Source of the DNA: JBAZOO01 sp041648735
GTDB lineage: Bacteria > Verrucomicrobiota > Lentisphaeria > Oligosphaerales > CAITYL01
Assembly (NCBI GenBank): GCA_041648735.1
Contig: JBAZOO010000028.1
Span: forward strand, 1-51,333
Reading direction: 5' to 3'
DNA length: 51,333 nucleotides
Part shown: positions 16,166 to 24,167 of the stretch, in pieces
How the letters are laid out: each line of letters starts with the position of its first letter
Position numbering within the stretch: position 1 is the first letter of the stretch
Made by a program: the position numbers and the translations under genes
Notes under the pieces: model-generated
The model's database searches: none
Seen by the model: the letters and a program-made list of their open reading frames with translations, nothing else
What the model was told of the DNA's origin: nothing

Positions 16166-17296
16166 TCAACCTTCTTCCGCCCCCGGCGCGGCGGCCGTCA
16201 ACAGCGCCAGGAGATGGGCGGCGCTGTTCTCCCGTTGCAGGGTGGCGCCGCCGGCCAGCGCCCGCTGGCGGTAGGCGGCGTAGTCGGCGCGGATGCGGCA
16301 GGCCGCGGCCCAGAGCGTTTCCGGGGCGAAGTCGGCCAGCGCCACCCCGGCATTGAACCGCTCCGCCAGCCGCGCCATCCAGGTGCCGGCGGGGACGATG
16401 ACCGGGCTGCCCTGGGTCAGGGAGTCGAGAGTCACGCCGCTCACCCGCTCGCCGGCGAAGGCCGCCGGGTCATAGGGCTGGAGGCTGATGGCGCCGCGGA
16501 AGAGGGCGCGGTATTCCTCGGCATCGAGGGTCTGGCCGAGCTGGACGAGGTGCGGGTAGCCGATGGCCGCCAGCCGCGCCAGCTCCGCCACGACCCCCGG
16601 CTCGTGCCGGCCAGTGTGCGGCGGCGAGGCCTGGATCAGCACCGGCACCGCCTCCCCCAGCCGCTGGAGGAAGGCCACAAGGTCAACGACGCGGGCGAAC
16701 CCCTTGTCCAGCCGCGCCGCCCCGGCGAAGAGCAGGTGGCGGAAGGGTGCCGCGGCTGGTTCCAGCGCCGGCGCCGGGGCGGCCGGGGTGATGGGGTAGG
16801 GGACGACTTGGGCGTTGCGGAAACCGCACGCGGCCAGCGCGTCCCGCACCCCGGCGGTCGGCGCCAGGAGCTGGAGTCCGGGCTGGCGGCGGGCCAGCCG
16901 CGCCAGCGACCGCCGCTTGCCCGGGGTCAGCTTGAGCCAGTGGACGTAAAGGAAGGCCTTGCCCGGCGGGATCGGGCCGCGCGCCGCCCAGTCGAGCAGC
17001 AGCAGCTCGGTGCGCGTGGCGGTGGCGACGAAGAGCCGCCCCGGCGCCCGCAGCAGCCGGCGGAAGAGGAGGAACGTCTGGAGCCGGCGCAGGAGGGGGG
17101 TGAAGAGCGGATGGAGGCGCAGCCCCGGGGCTTCCGGGAAGAGGCCGGCGGCGGCGCCGCGGGCCGCCCACAGCTCCAGGCGCGGCGTCCCGCCGGCGAC
17201 CGCCGCGAGGAGGCTCAGGATGAAGCTGTGGCAGTGGCCAGTCTGGTCGCGGAGCGTGGGCTCGACGATGTGGATGGTCGGGCTGGCGGGCGGCAT
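16166..17296 (-). CDS. Glycosyltransferase, probably GT-B fold
   Basis: The 376-residue protein looks like a GT4-type glycosyltransferase. The C-terminal half carries HLLFAGAARLDKGF (nucleotide-sugar domain start) and ERVSGVTLDSLTQGSPVIVP, matching the E-x7-E/glycine-rich donor-binding region of retaining GT-B enzymes. The N-terminal half begins IHIVEPTLRDQTGHCHSF, resembling an acceptor domain. No signal peptide or membrane segment is seen. A GGGGGAA ribosome site precedes ATG 17296. Donor, acceptor and pathway (cell-surface glycan) are not known, and it stands alone rather than in a glycan cluster. Confidence 0.7.
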   Translation of the reverse strand: MPPASPTIHIVEPTLRDQTGHCHSFILSLLAAVAGGTPRLELWAARGAAAGLFPEAPGLRLHPLFTPLLRRLQTFLLFRRLLRAPGRLFVATATRTELLLLDWAARGPIPPGKAFLYVHWLKLTPGKRRSLARLARRQPGLQLLAPTAGVRDALAACGFRNAQVVPYPITPAAPAPALEPAAAPFRHLLFAGAARLDKGFARVVDLVAFLQRLGEAVPVLIQASPPHTGRHEPGVVAELARLAAIGYPHLVQLGQTLDAEEYRALFRGAISLQPYDPAAFAGERVSGVTLDSLTQGSPVIVPAGTWMARLAERFNAGVALADFAPETLWAAACRIRADYAAYRQRALAGGATLQRENSAAHLLALLTAAAPGAEEG

Positions 17297-17495
17297 GGGT
17301 TCCCCCGGGGAGTGGCGGCGGCGATAACGTAGCGTTCCCTCCCGCCGTGGCGAACCGGTTGGCCAATTGCCGGGCCTTTCCATTGGGCGAACTTGCCGAA
17401 AGCGCCCGCGGCCATTATTGTTTCCTAGTCGCTTGCCGTGCCCTTGCCGCCTCGGATTGCGCCGCCACCGCCCGCCACTCCAGGAGCCGGAACCC

Positions 17496-18002
17496 ATGGC
17501 CGAACCCGTGACCGTGCCGCCGCCCGCCGCGGAACCTGCCGCCGCCTTCCGCGAACTGGATGCATTCCTGGCGCACTTCCCCGCCGAGTTGCGCACCCGG
17601 ACGCTGCTCATCCCCGCCTTGCAGAAGGCGCAGGAACTGTTCGGCCATCTGCCGCCGGCGGTGCAGCGGCATGTGGCCGCCGCGCTGGGGCTGACGGCGG
17701 GGGAGGTCTACGGCGTGGCCACCTTCTACCACTACTTCCATCTCCAGCCGCAGGGGCGGCACGTGATCAACGTCTGCCTGGGCACCCCCTGCTATGTCAA
17801 GGGTGCCCGGGGCCTCCTGGCGGCGCTCCGCCGCGAGCTGGGGATCGACTTGGGCGGCACGACCCCCGACCGGCGGTTCTCCCTCGGCTGCCAGCGCTGC
17901 GTCGGCGCCTGCGTCCTGGCGCCCATCCTGATCATTGACCAGAAGGTCCACAGCTATGTCACCCCGAAGAAGCTTGCCGCGATCCTGGCGCAGTATCCCT
18001 GA
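17496..18002 (+). CDS. hydC: NuoE-like [2Fe-2S] subunit of the trimeric hydrogenase
   Basis: The 168-residue subunit is the thioredoxin-like [2Fe-2S] partner of the flavin subunit in NADH dehydrogenase-like hydrogenases (HydC/HndA/NuoE). Ligands are visible as C-x4-C in CLGTPC and as cysteines in GCQRCVGACVLAP. The VYGVATFYHYFHLQPQGRHVI segment is diagnostic. The ATG at 17496 follows AGGAG at good distance. It is followed 39 bp later by the NuoF-like gene and opens the operon. Confidence 0.92.
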   Translation: MAEPVTVPPPAAEPAAAFRELDAFLAHFPAELRTRTLLIPALQKAQELFGHLPPAVQRHVAAALGLTAGEVYGVATFYHYFHLQPQGRHVINVCLGTPCYVKGARGLLAALRRELGIDLGGTTPDRRFSLGCQRCVGACVLAPILIIDQKVHSYVTPKKLAAILAQYP

Positions 18003-18041
18003 AATGCCTGCGCCGCGGTGGCGGCCCTTGGAGGCCAGGCC

Positions 18042-19697
18042 ATGAACGATCCCGCCCGGTTCCATCTCCTGCTCTGTGCCGGCGGCTGCTGCCTCTCCTC
18101 CGGCATGGCCTCCGTGCGCACGGCGCTGGCGGCGGCGCTGGCGGCCCACGGGCTGGCGGAACAGGTGCGGGTGACGGCGACCGGCTGCATGGGGCTCTGC
18201 GCCCAGGGGCCGCTGCTGGTGGTGAATCCGGACGGCGTCTGCTATTGCCGGCTCCAGGCGGCGGACATGGCCGAGCTGGTCCGCGGCCACCTCGTCGGCG
18301 GCCAGGTGGTCGAACGGCTGCTCTGTCCGGATCCGCTCACCGGCGCGCCGGTGCGGGCGCTGGGAGACCTGGACTTCTACCGGCGCCAGCGGAAGGTCGT
18401 GTTGCGCAACTGTGGAGTGGTTGACCCGGCCAGCCTGGCGGAATACGAGGGACGCGGCGGCTACCAGGCCCTGCGCCAGGCCCTCGGCAAGATGACGCCG
18501 GCGCAGGTGGTCGAGGAGGTCAGCCATTCCGGCCTGCGCGGCCGCGGTGGCGCCGGCTTCCCCACCGGCCTCAAGTGGGCCGCGGTGGCGAAGGAGCCGG
18601 CGACGCCCAAGTATGTGGTCGGCAATGCCGACGAGGGCGATCCTGGCGCCTTCATGGACCGGTCGCTGCTCGAAGGCGACCCCTACAGCCTCATCGAGGC
18701 CATGACCATCTGCGGCTATGCCGTCGGCGCGCGCCAGGGCTACGTCTACGTCCGGGCCGAATATCCGCTGGCCATCGAGCGGCTGGAGGCGGCGGTCGCC
18801 ACCGCCCTGGCGGCCGGCCGGCTGGGGCCGGACATTTTCGGCAGCGGCTTCGGCTTCACCATGGCGGTGCGCACGGGGGCCGGCGCCTTCGTCTGCGGCG
18901 AGGAGACGGCGCTGCTGCACTCGATCGAGGGGCGGCGGGGCGAGCCGCATCCCAAGCCGCCCTTCCCCACGGCGAAGGGGCTGTTCGACCAGCCGACCGT
19001 GCTCAACAACGTCGAGACCTTCGCCAACGTCCCCTACATCCTCCGCCACGGCGCGGAGCAGTACCGCGCCCTCGGCACGCGGCAGAGCCCCGGCACCAAG
19101 ATCTTCGCCCTTGCCGGCAACGTGGTGAACAACGGCCTGGTGGAGGTGCCGATGGGGATGTCGCTGCGGGAGATCGTCTTCGACATCGGCGGCGGCATCC
19201 CGGGCGGGAAGATGTTCAAGGCGGTGCAGATCGGCGGCGCCGCCGGCGGCTGCCTCCCCATCGAGCAGCTCGACACCCCCGTCACCTACGAGGCCTTGCC
19301 CAAGGCCGGCGCGATGATGGGCTCCGGCGGCCTGCTGGTCCTCGACGAGGACACCTGCATGGTTGACCTCGCCCGCTACTTCCTCGAGTTCCTCCAGGAG
19401 GAGTCCTGCGGCAAATGCACCCCCTGCCGCCTGGGGATCAAGGCGATGCGCGACATCCTCGAACGCATCTGCGGCGGCGAGGGGGAGGAGGGGGACATCG
19501 GCAAGCTGGAGCTGCTCAGCGACTACCTGGCCCAGAGCGCCCTCTGCGGCCTGGGGCAGGCCGCGCCCAACAACCTGCTTTCCACCCTGCGCCATTTCCG
19601 GGTGGAGTACGAGGAGCACATCCGCCGGAAGCACTGCCGCGCCGGCGTCTGTCCCGCGCTGGCCCCGGCCCGCGCCGCCGGCGAGGAGGCCCGATGA
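18042..19697 (+). CDS. hydB: NuoF-like NADH/FMN subunit of the trimeric hydrogenase
   Basis: The 551-residue flavoprotein binds FMN and NAD(H) and is the electron-bifurcation site in this enzyme class. It has an N-terminal thioredoxin-like [2Fe-2S] domain (C12/C17 and C49/C53 in GCMGLC), the NADH-binding loop GRGGAGFPTGLKW at 167-179, GNADEGDPGAFMDR (FMN site), and a [4Fe-4S] site in ESCGKCTPCRLG plus a later Cys in ALCGLGQ. HydB proteins usually end with a 2[4Fe-4S] ferredoxin domain; this one stops soon after CRAGVCPAL and lacks it. GGAGG precedes the start, and its stop overlaps the HydA start (ATGA). Confidence 0.92.
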   Translation: MNDPARFHLLLCAGGCCLSSGMASVRTALAAALAAHGLAEQVRVTATGCMGLCAQGPLLVVNPDGVCYCRLQAADMAELVRGHLVGGQVVERLLCPDPLTGAPVRALGDLDFYRRQRKVVLRNCGVVDPASLAEYEGRGGYQALRQALGKMTPAQVVEEVSHSGLRGRGGAGFPTGLKWAAVAKEPATPKYVVGNADEGDPGAFMDRSLLEGDPYSLIEAMTICGYAVGARQGYVYVRAEYPLAIERLEAAVATALAAGRLGPDIFGSGFGFTMAVRTGAGAFVCGEETALLHSIEGRRGEPHPKPPFPTAKGLFDQPTVLNNVETFANVPYILRHGAEQYRALGTRQSPGTKIFALAGNVVNNGLVEVPMGMSLREIVFDIGGGIPGGKMFKAVQIGGAAGGCLPIEQLDTPVTYEALPKAGAMMGSGGLLVLDEDTCMVDLARYFLEFLQEESCGKCTPCRLGIKAMRDILERICGGEGEEGDIGKLELLSDYLAQSALCGLGQAAPNNLLSTLRHFRVEYEEHIRRKHCRAGVCPALAPARAAGEEAR

Positions 19698-21529
19698 GCG
19701 TACACCTGACCATTGACCGGATTCCGGTGGAAGTCCCCGAGGGCACCACCCTGCTCGAGGCGGCCCGCGCCGCCGGCGTGACCGTGCCCACCCTCTGCCA
19801 CGTGCCCGGCGTCGCCAGCCCCGGCACCTGCCGCGTCTGCGTCGTCGAGGTCGAGGGGATGCGCACCTTGCAGCCGGCCTGCCTCGCCGAGGCGCGCGAG
19901 GGGCTGGTGGTGCGCACCGCCAGCCGCCGGGCCCGGGAGTCGCGCCGCCTCACCGTCGAGCTGCTGCTGGCCGCCCATGGCGGCGACTGCCCAAGCTGCG
20001 CCCGCAACGGCGCCTGCGACCTGCAGCGGCTGGCGGAAAGCCTCGGCATCCGCGAACTCCGCTTCCCCCTGCCCCACCGGGAGACGCCCCCCGACCGCTC
20101 CACCCCCGCCTTGGAGCGGGACATGCGCAAATGCATCCTCTGCCGCCGCTGCGTCGCCGTCTGCGCCGAGATCCAGGGGGTCGGCATCCTCGCCCCCTGC
20201 GGCCGCGGCCTCGCCACGGAGATCGTCCCTGGCGGCGAGACGGAGCTGGCCAACACCCTCTGCGTCCAGTGCGGCCAATGCAGCCTGGTCTGCCCCGTCG
20301 GCGCCATTGCCGAGCGGGACGACGTCCCGCGGGTCTGGGCCGCGCTCGACGACCCGGCCAAGACGGTCATCGTCCAGACCGCCCCCGCCATCCGCGCCGC
20401 CCTCGGCGAATGCTTCGGACTGCCTCCCGGCAGCCGGGTCACCGGCCGGATGGTGACCGCCCTGCGCCGGCTCGGGTTCAACGCCGTCTTCGACACCGAC
20501 TTCGGCGCCGACCTGACCATCATGGAGGAGGGCAGCGAACTGCTGGAGCGGCTGCGCCGGACGCTGGCCGGCGGCGAGCCGGCGGCGCTGCCCCTCTTCA
20601 CCAGTTGCTCCCCCGGCTGGATCAACTGGCTGGAGCAATACGCCCCCGAGCTGATCCCGAACCTCTCCACCTGCAAGTCGCCCCAGCAGATGTTCGGCGC
20701 CATCGCCAAGACCTGGTACGCCCAGAAGACCGGCGTCAAGCCGGAGAACCTGGTGGTCGTCTCGATCATGCCCTGCACCGCCAAGAAGTACGAATGCGTC
20801 CGTGAGGAGATGTGCGCCTCCGGAGTGCGGGATGTGGACATCGTCCTGACCACCCGCGAACTCGGCCGCATGATCGCCGAGGCCGGCATTGACTTCCTCC
20901 ACCTCCCCGACGGCCCGATGGACGCGCCCCTCGGCATTTCCACCGGCGCGGCGGACGTCTTCGCCAACACCGGCGGCGTCATGGAGGCGGCCCTGCGCAC
21001 CGTCTACGAGCTGGTCACCGGCCGCGAGCTGCCGCTGCCCAAGCTGCACGTCCTGCCGGTGATGGGGCTGGCGGGGGTGAAGGAGGCGGCGGTGACGCTC
21101 ACCGGGGTGCTGCCGGAGTGGTCCTTCCTGGAGGGGGTCACCCTCAAGGTCGCCGTCGCCCACGGGCTGGCCAACGCCCGCGAGGTCTGCGCGGCGGTGC
21201 GGGCCGGCAACCCCCAGGGCTGGCATTTCATCGAAATCATGTGCTGCCCCGGCGGCTGCATCGGCGGCGGCGGCCAGCCGCGGCCAGTTGACCAGGCCGT
21301 GCGCGAGGCGCGGATCCGGGCGATCTACGAGGAGGACGAGGGGCGGCCCCTGCGGAAATCGCACCTCAACCCGGCGGTGCAGGCGCTCTACCGCGAATTC
21401 CTGGGCCGGCCGCTGGGGCCGCTCAGCCACCAGCTCCTCCACACCCACTACCACGACCGCCGCCCGGCCGAGCCCTTCCCGCCGCCGGCCAACATCCCGC
21501 CCCCCGCCGCCACAAACAGCCCACGCTGA
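19694..21529 (+). CDS. hydA: [FeFe] hydrogenase catalytic subunit HydA
   Basis: The 611-residue catalytic subunit reduces protons or oxidises hydrogen at the H-cluster. Domains in order: [2Fe-2S] ferredoxin (C35, C46, C49, C63), His-Cys3 [4Fe-4S] (H95, C99, C102, C108), two [4Fe-4S] sites (C147-C157 and C190-C200), then the H-cluster domain with L1 FTSCSPGW (302-309), L2 MPCTAKKYE (359-367) and L3 EIMCCPGGCIGGGGQP (514-529). L1 has Ser where many hydrogenases have a second Cys. With hydC and hydB it should form an NADH/ferredoxin (bifurcating) hydrogenase. Maturases HydE/F/G are not in the window. The stop codon lies inside a dispersed palindromic repeat. Confidence 0.96.
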   Translation: MSVHLTIDRIPVEVPEGTTLLEAARAAGVTVPTLCHVPGVASPGTCRVCVVEVEGMRTLQPACLAEAREGLVVRTASRRARESRRLTVELLLAAHGGDCPSCARNGACDLQRLAESLGIRELRFPLPHRETPPDRSTPALERDMRKCILCRRCVAVCAEIQGVGILAPCGRGLATEIVPGGETELANTLCVQCGQCSLVCPVGAIAERDDVPRVWAALDDPAKTVIVQTAPAIRAALGECFGLPPGSRVTGRMVTALRRLGFNAVFDTDFGADLTIMEEGSELLERLRRTLAGGEPAALPLFTSCSPGWINWLEQYAPELIPNLSTCKSPQQMFGAIAKTWYAQKTGVKPENLVVVSIMPCTAKKYECVREEMCASGVRDVDIVLTTRELGRMIAEAGIDFLHLPDGPMDAPLGISTGAADVFANTGGVMEAALRTVYELVTGRELPLPKLHVLPVMGLAGVKEAAVTLTGVLPEWSFLEGVTLKVAVAHGLANAREVCAAVRAGNPQGWHFIEIMCCPGGCIGGGGQPRPVDQAVREARIRAIYEEDEGRPLRKSHLNPAVQALYREFLGRPLGPLSHQLLHTHYHDRRPAEPFPPPANIPPPAATNSPR

Positions 21530-21534
21530 AGCGT
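21518..21534. repeat. Palindromic dispersed repeat overlapping the hydA stop
   Basis: AGCCCACGCTGAAGCG matches the repeat at 11351-11376 and supplies the last codons and the TGA stop of hydA. It diverges immediately afterwards. Confidence 0.55.
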
Positions 21535-21581
21535 TCGGCGCTGGCGGCGGGCGGCCTGCCGCCGGAAGGGTCCGCCCGCCC

Positions 21582-23594
21582 CTATTTCTCGGTGGGGACG
21601 ACGATGCCGCGGAGGATGAGGTTCTGGCAGAGCGCGAAGATGAGGAAGGTGGGGATGGCGGCGATGGCGAGGGCGGCGTAGACCACGGCGGGATGCGCCT
21701 GGGTCTGGAGCTGGTAGATCCAGACCATGAGGGTCCACATCTTGGGGTCGGGGATGATGATCAGCGCCATCATGAAGGCGGAGTAGGCGCCGGTGAAGGC
21801 GTTGAGGGCGAGGACGGCGAGGATCGGCTTGGAGAGGTTCATGCTGAGCATCCAGAACTGGGTCCATTCGCTGGCGCCATCGATCTCGGCGGCCTCGTAG
21901 AGTTCCTTGGGGATGCTGTCGAAGAACCCCTTGAGCAGGAAGATGGCGAAGCCGTTGGCCATGCCGGGGAGGACCAGGGCGGCGAAGCTGTTGAGCAGGC
22001 TGGTGGTGGCGAGGGCGGGGGCGAGCCAGGGGAGGAGGAGGCCGCCGCTGGCGAGGCCGGCGGCGAGGGCGGCGAGGGCGCGGCGGCTTTCGGGCCAGCG
22101 GGGGCGCAGCCGTCCCAGGAGCCAGAAGAGGGCGAGGGCCGTGGCCAGCCCGGTGAGGATCGGCCAGAGCGGGAAGCGCTTGAGCAGGATGAAGCCGGGG
22201 ATCATGGTGACTTCGCCGGGGAAGGCCATGGTCGCCAGGCAGAAGAGCAGGAGCTTGTAGGTGGCGGGGAGCTTGAAGCGGCTCAGGGCATAGGCGGCCA
22301 GGGGGTTGACGAGGAGCGCGGTCGCCACGGCCAGGGCGCAGTAGACGAGGGTGTTGCGCAGCCCGTTGCCGTGCAGGGCGATGTAGTCGAAGACCTGCCA
22401 GTAGTTGCGCTGGGTGAACTCCCAGCGGAGGGCGGCCTTGTGCGCCAGGCAGTCGGCCCAGTCGCTGGCGGCGATGATGGCGCCGAGGCCGGGGTAGCCC
22501 GCCGGCAGCCGGCCACCGTGGCGGGCGGCGAGGAAGTCGCGGAAGCGCCGCTCGGCGTCCACGATCCGGATGGCGGCGGCCGGGCAGGCGTTGGGATCCT
22601 TGAGGAAGGCCTCGAACTCGATCCGCAGCTCGGGGGCGGCGTCCAGGCGGCTGGGGAAGGGGATTTCCGCCAGGCTGGCGACCGGCGTCTGCTGTTCCTG
22701 GTTGAAGTGGGCGACGCTGGGGTGGCGGCTGGCGAGGAAGCGGCGGAAGGCCGGTTCCGCGGCGGGTTCGAGGCGGATGAGGGCGAGGGGGATTTCCTGG
22801 CGCACAAACGTTTCCCAGTCCTGGCGGGTGGGGTCGCCGGGCTCGGGGGCGCGGTCGGGGAAGGGCACCTCATCGTAGCTGGCGAAGGCCGTCTGGTGGG
22901 CCTGGTTGTAGGGGGCGACCTGGCTGGTGTAGCGGCCTTGGAGGTAGCCGAAGGCGTACTGCCCGCGGGCAGGGGTCACGACCAGGTCGGTGGCGGGGAG
23001 GGTGGCCCGCCAGCGGAGCAGTTCCTGGCGGAAGGCTGGCGGGAGATTGCGGTTGCGGTAGCGGCCCAGTTCCTCCACGGGCAGGCGGACGGCGCTCCAG
23101 GCGGTGGCCAACTGGTTGGCGGCGCGGTTGTAGGCGTCCAAGTCGCCGGCGAAGAGCCGGGCCATGTGGCGGCGGTAGGCGCGGAGGTTTTTCGGCAGCA
23201 GGCCGCGGGCGGCGGTGTGCCCCGGCTGGCGTTCCTCCGGGGTGAGCTGGGCGCGCCAGGCCCGGAAGTCGCGAAGCCAGGTGGGGGCGACGGGGGGCGG
23301 CGGCTCGACTCTCCGCCAGCTCGCCACTGGCTGGCACCAGGCCTGCTGGACGGCGCTGGTCGCGCCGGTGTATTTGGCTTCCAGGAACTTCCGGAACAGC
23401 ACCCGGTCGTTGAACCAGAATTCGGGATAGGGGGTGGCGGTCCAGGGATCGGCGTCGCTCTTCACCGAGCCCGCCAGCATGAGCAGGAGCGGATAGAGCA
23501 TGGTGGCCGCCCCGGCGAGCAGGACCAGGTAGATGGTGGCGTGGAGCAGGCGGACTTTCAGGCTGCGCTTGCCGATTTCGCTGATGATGGGCAT
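21582..23594 (-). CDS. MalG-type sugar ABC permease with large extracytoplasmic insertion
   Basis: The 670-residue protein is a binding-protein-dependent transport permease of the MalG family, which normally has about 280 residues. The first membrane helix is at about 17-42; the core permease domain runs from about residue 405 (LRNTLVYCALAVATALLVNP) to the end, with the ATPase-coupling EAA loop ELYEAAEIDGASEWTQF. Between them lie about 330 extra residues with degenerate repeats (FLASRHPSVAHFNQEQ, RYTSQVAPYNQAHQ, each followed by a P-F-P segment). About 55 further hydrophobic residues (WPILTGLATALALFWLLGRL and on) interrupt the core. No ATPase gene is nearby, so a shared MsiK-like ATPase is likely. 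The start region lacks a clear ribosome site. Confidence 0.85.
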   Translation of the reverse strand: MPIISEIGKRSLKVRLLHATIYLVLLAGAATMLYPLLLMLAGSVKSDADPWTATPYPEFWFNDRVLFRKFLEAKYTGATSAVQQAWCQPVASWRRVEPPPPVAPTWLRDFRAWRAQLTPEERQPGHTAARGLLPKNLRAYRRHMARLFAGDLDAYNRAANQLATAWSAVRLPVEELGRYRNRNLPPAFRQELLRWRATLPATDLVVTPARGQYAFGYLQGRYTSQVAPYNQAHQTAFASYDEVPFPDRAPEPGDPTRQDWETFVRQEIPLALIRLEPAAEPAFRRFLASRHPSVAHFNQEQQTPVASLAEIPFPSRLDAAPELRIEFEAFLKDPNACPAAAIRIVDAERRFRDFLAARHGGRLPAGYPGLGAIIAASDWADCLAHKAALRWEFTQRNYWQVFDYIALHGNGLRNTLVYCALAVATALLVNPLAAYALSRFKLPATYKLLLFCLATMAFPGEVTMIPGFILLKRFPLWPILTGLATALALFWLLGRLRPRWPESRRALAALAAGLASGGLLLPWLAPALATTSLLNSFAALVLPGMANGFAIFLLKGFFDSIPKELYEAAEIDGASEWTQFWMLSMNLSKPILAVLALNAFTGAYSAFMMALIIIPDPKMWTLMVWIYQLQTQAHPAVVYAALAIAAIPTFLIFALCQNLILRGIVVPTEK

Positions 23595-23610
23595 GGTGGG
23601 GAGGGGAAGG

Positions 23611-23659
23611 GCTGCGGGCTGCGGGCTGCGGGCTGCGGGCTGCGGGCTGCGGGCGGCGG
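23611..23659. repeat. Tandem 7-bp repeat, left array
   Basis: Six exact copies of GCTGCGG followed by one GCGGCGG variant on the plus strand. The array lies between the MalG-type start codon (16 bp away) and the stop of the four-helix-bundle gene (14 bp away). It is in inverted orientation to the array at 24116-24157. Confidence 0.9.
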
Positions 23660-23673
23660 GTGACGACGCTTGC

Positions 23674-24030
23674 TCAGGAATGGGTCTTGGACATCATGCT
23701 CCCAATCTGGAAGCTCAATTCGGCGGAAAACCGGATCCATTCGCTGGCCTTGCCCTCGGCAAGAAGGCCCACATCAAGGGCAAGATGCAACAGGGAACGA
23801 ACTTCGCCGCAGGAGCCTTTGGCAATCGCCAAAAAATGATGGAATTCGGTATCCCGGTTACGCTCTTTGCCCTCCGCGATGTTGGACATCACGGAAACAG
23901 CCGCCCGGCACAACTGATCGCGCAAGTTCCAATCCCGCCCAAGATCGGTTTCCCGACATAGTTGATAGACGCCACATGCCAACTTCCTCGCCCCCTGCCA
24001 AATGACGAGGTCTTCAAACCCCTGTCCCAT
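23674..24030 (-). CDS. Four-helix-bundle protein (S23 / bAvd-like)
   Basis: The 118-residue protein belongs to the family named after proteins encoded in 23S rRNA intervening sequences (TIGR02436-type). Landmarks are FEDLVIWQGARKLA at the start, LRDQLCRAAVSVMSNIAEGKERN, and EFHHFLAIAKGSCGEVRSLLHLA. Relatives include the accessory variability determinant of diversity-generating retroelements, but no reverse transcriptase or variable repeat is here. Function of stand-alone members is unknown; the family forms pentameric rings that bind nucleic acid in the known Avd case. ATG 24030 is preferred to GTG 24054 because AAGGTGGGG lies just upstream of it. Confidence 0.92.
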   Translation of the reverse strand: MGQGFEDLVIWQGARKLACGVYQLCRETDLGRDWNLRDQLCRAAVSVMSNIAEGKERNRDTEFHHFLAIAKGSCGEVRSLLHLALDVGLLAEGKASEWIRFSAELSFQIGSMMSKTHS

Positions 24031-24091
24031 AAGCCCCACCTTGCTTTGTGCCACCCTGTCAACGGGTGTTTAGCCTGGTCTTTTCACGATT

Positions 24092-24097
24092 AGTATA
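24092..24097 (-). promoter_or_regulatory. Candidate -10 box (TATACT) of the four-helix-bundle gene
   Basis: The minus strand reads GATTATACTAATC between the right heptamer array and the gene, about 62 bp before its ATG. The gene would therefore carry its own promoter inside the repeat-bounded cassette. Confidence 0.4.
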
Positions 24098-24115
24098 ATC
24101 TTCTGGTTTCAAGCC

Positions 24116-24157
24116 GCCCGTAGCCCGCCGCCCGCCGCCCGTAGCCCGCCGCCCGTA
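24116..24157. repeat. Tandem 7-bp repeat, right array
   Basis: Six heptamers on the plus strand in the order GCCCGTA, GCCCGCC, GCCCGCC, GCCCGTA, GCCCGCC, GCCCGTA. The two variants alternate irregularly. The array ends about 10 bp from the stop codon of the SBP-permease fusion gene. Confidence 0.88.
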
Positions 24158-24167
24158 GCCTGATCCA

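Larger units (their letters stand above)
23611..24157. mobile_element. Candidate cassette: inverted heptamer arrays around a four-helix-bundle gene
   Basis: The segment contains, in order on the minus strand, an array of GGGCTAC/GGGCGGC heptamers, a TATACT box, the S23-like gene, and an array reading GCCGCCC/GCAGCCC. The arrays are thus imperfect inverted terminal repeats, and the interior is less GC-rich than its neighbours. It sits exactly between two permease genes of one transport system. That it moves is inference; no transposase is encoded. Confidence 0.4.

Noticed and set aside
14586..16169. 527-residue minus-strand frame opposite dgt
   Set aside because: No conserved motifs; the plus-strand dGTPase motifs explain the region.
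23674..24030. Diversity-generating retroelement (Avd gene)
   Set aside because: The protein is Avd-like, but no reverse transcriptase, template repeat or variable repeat occurs in the window.
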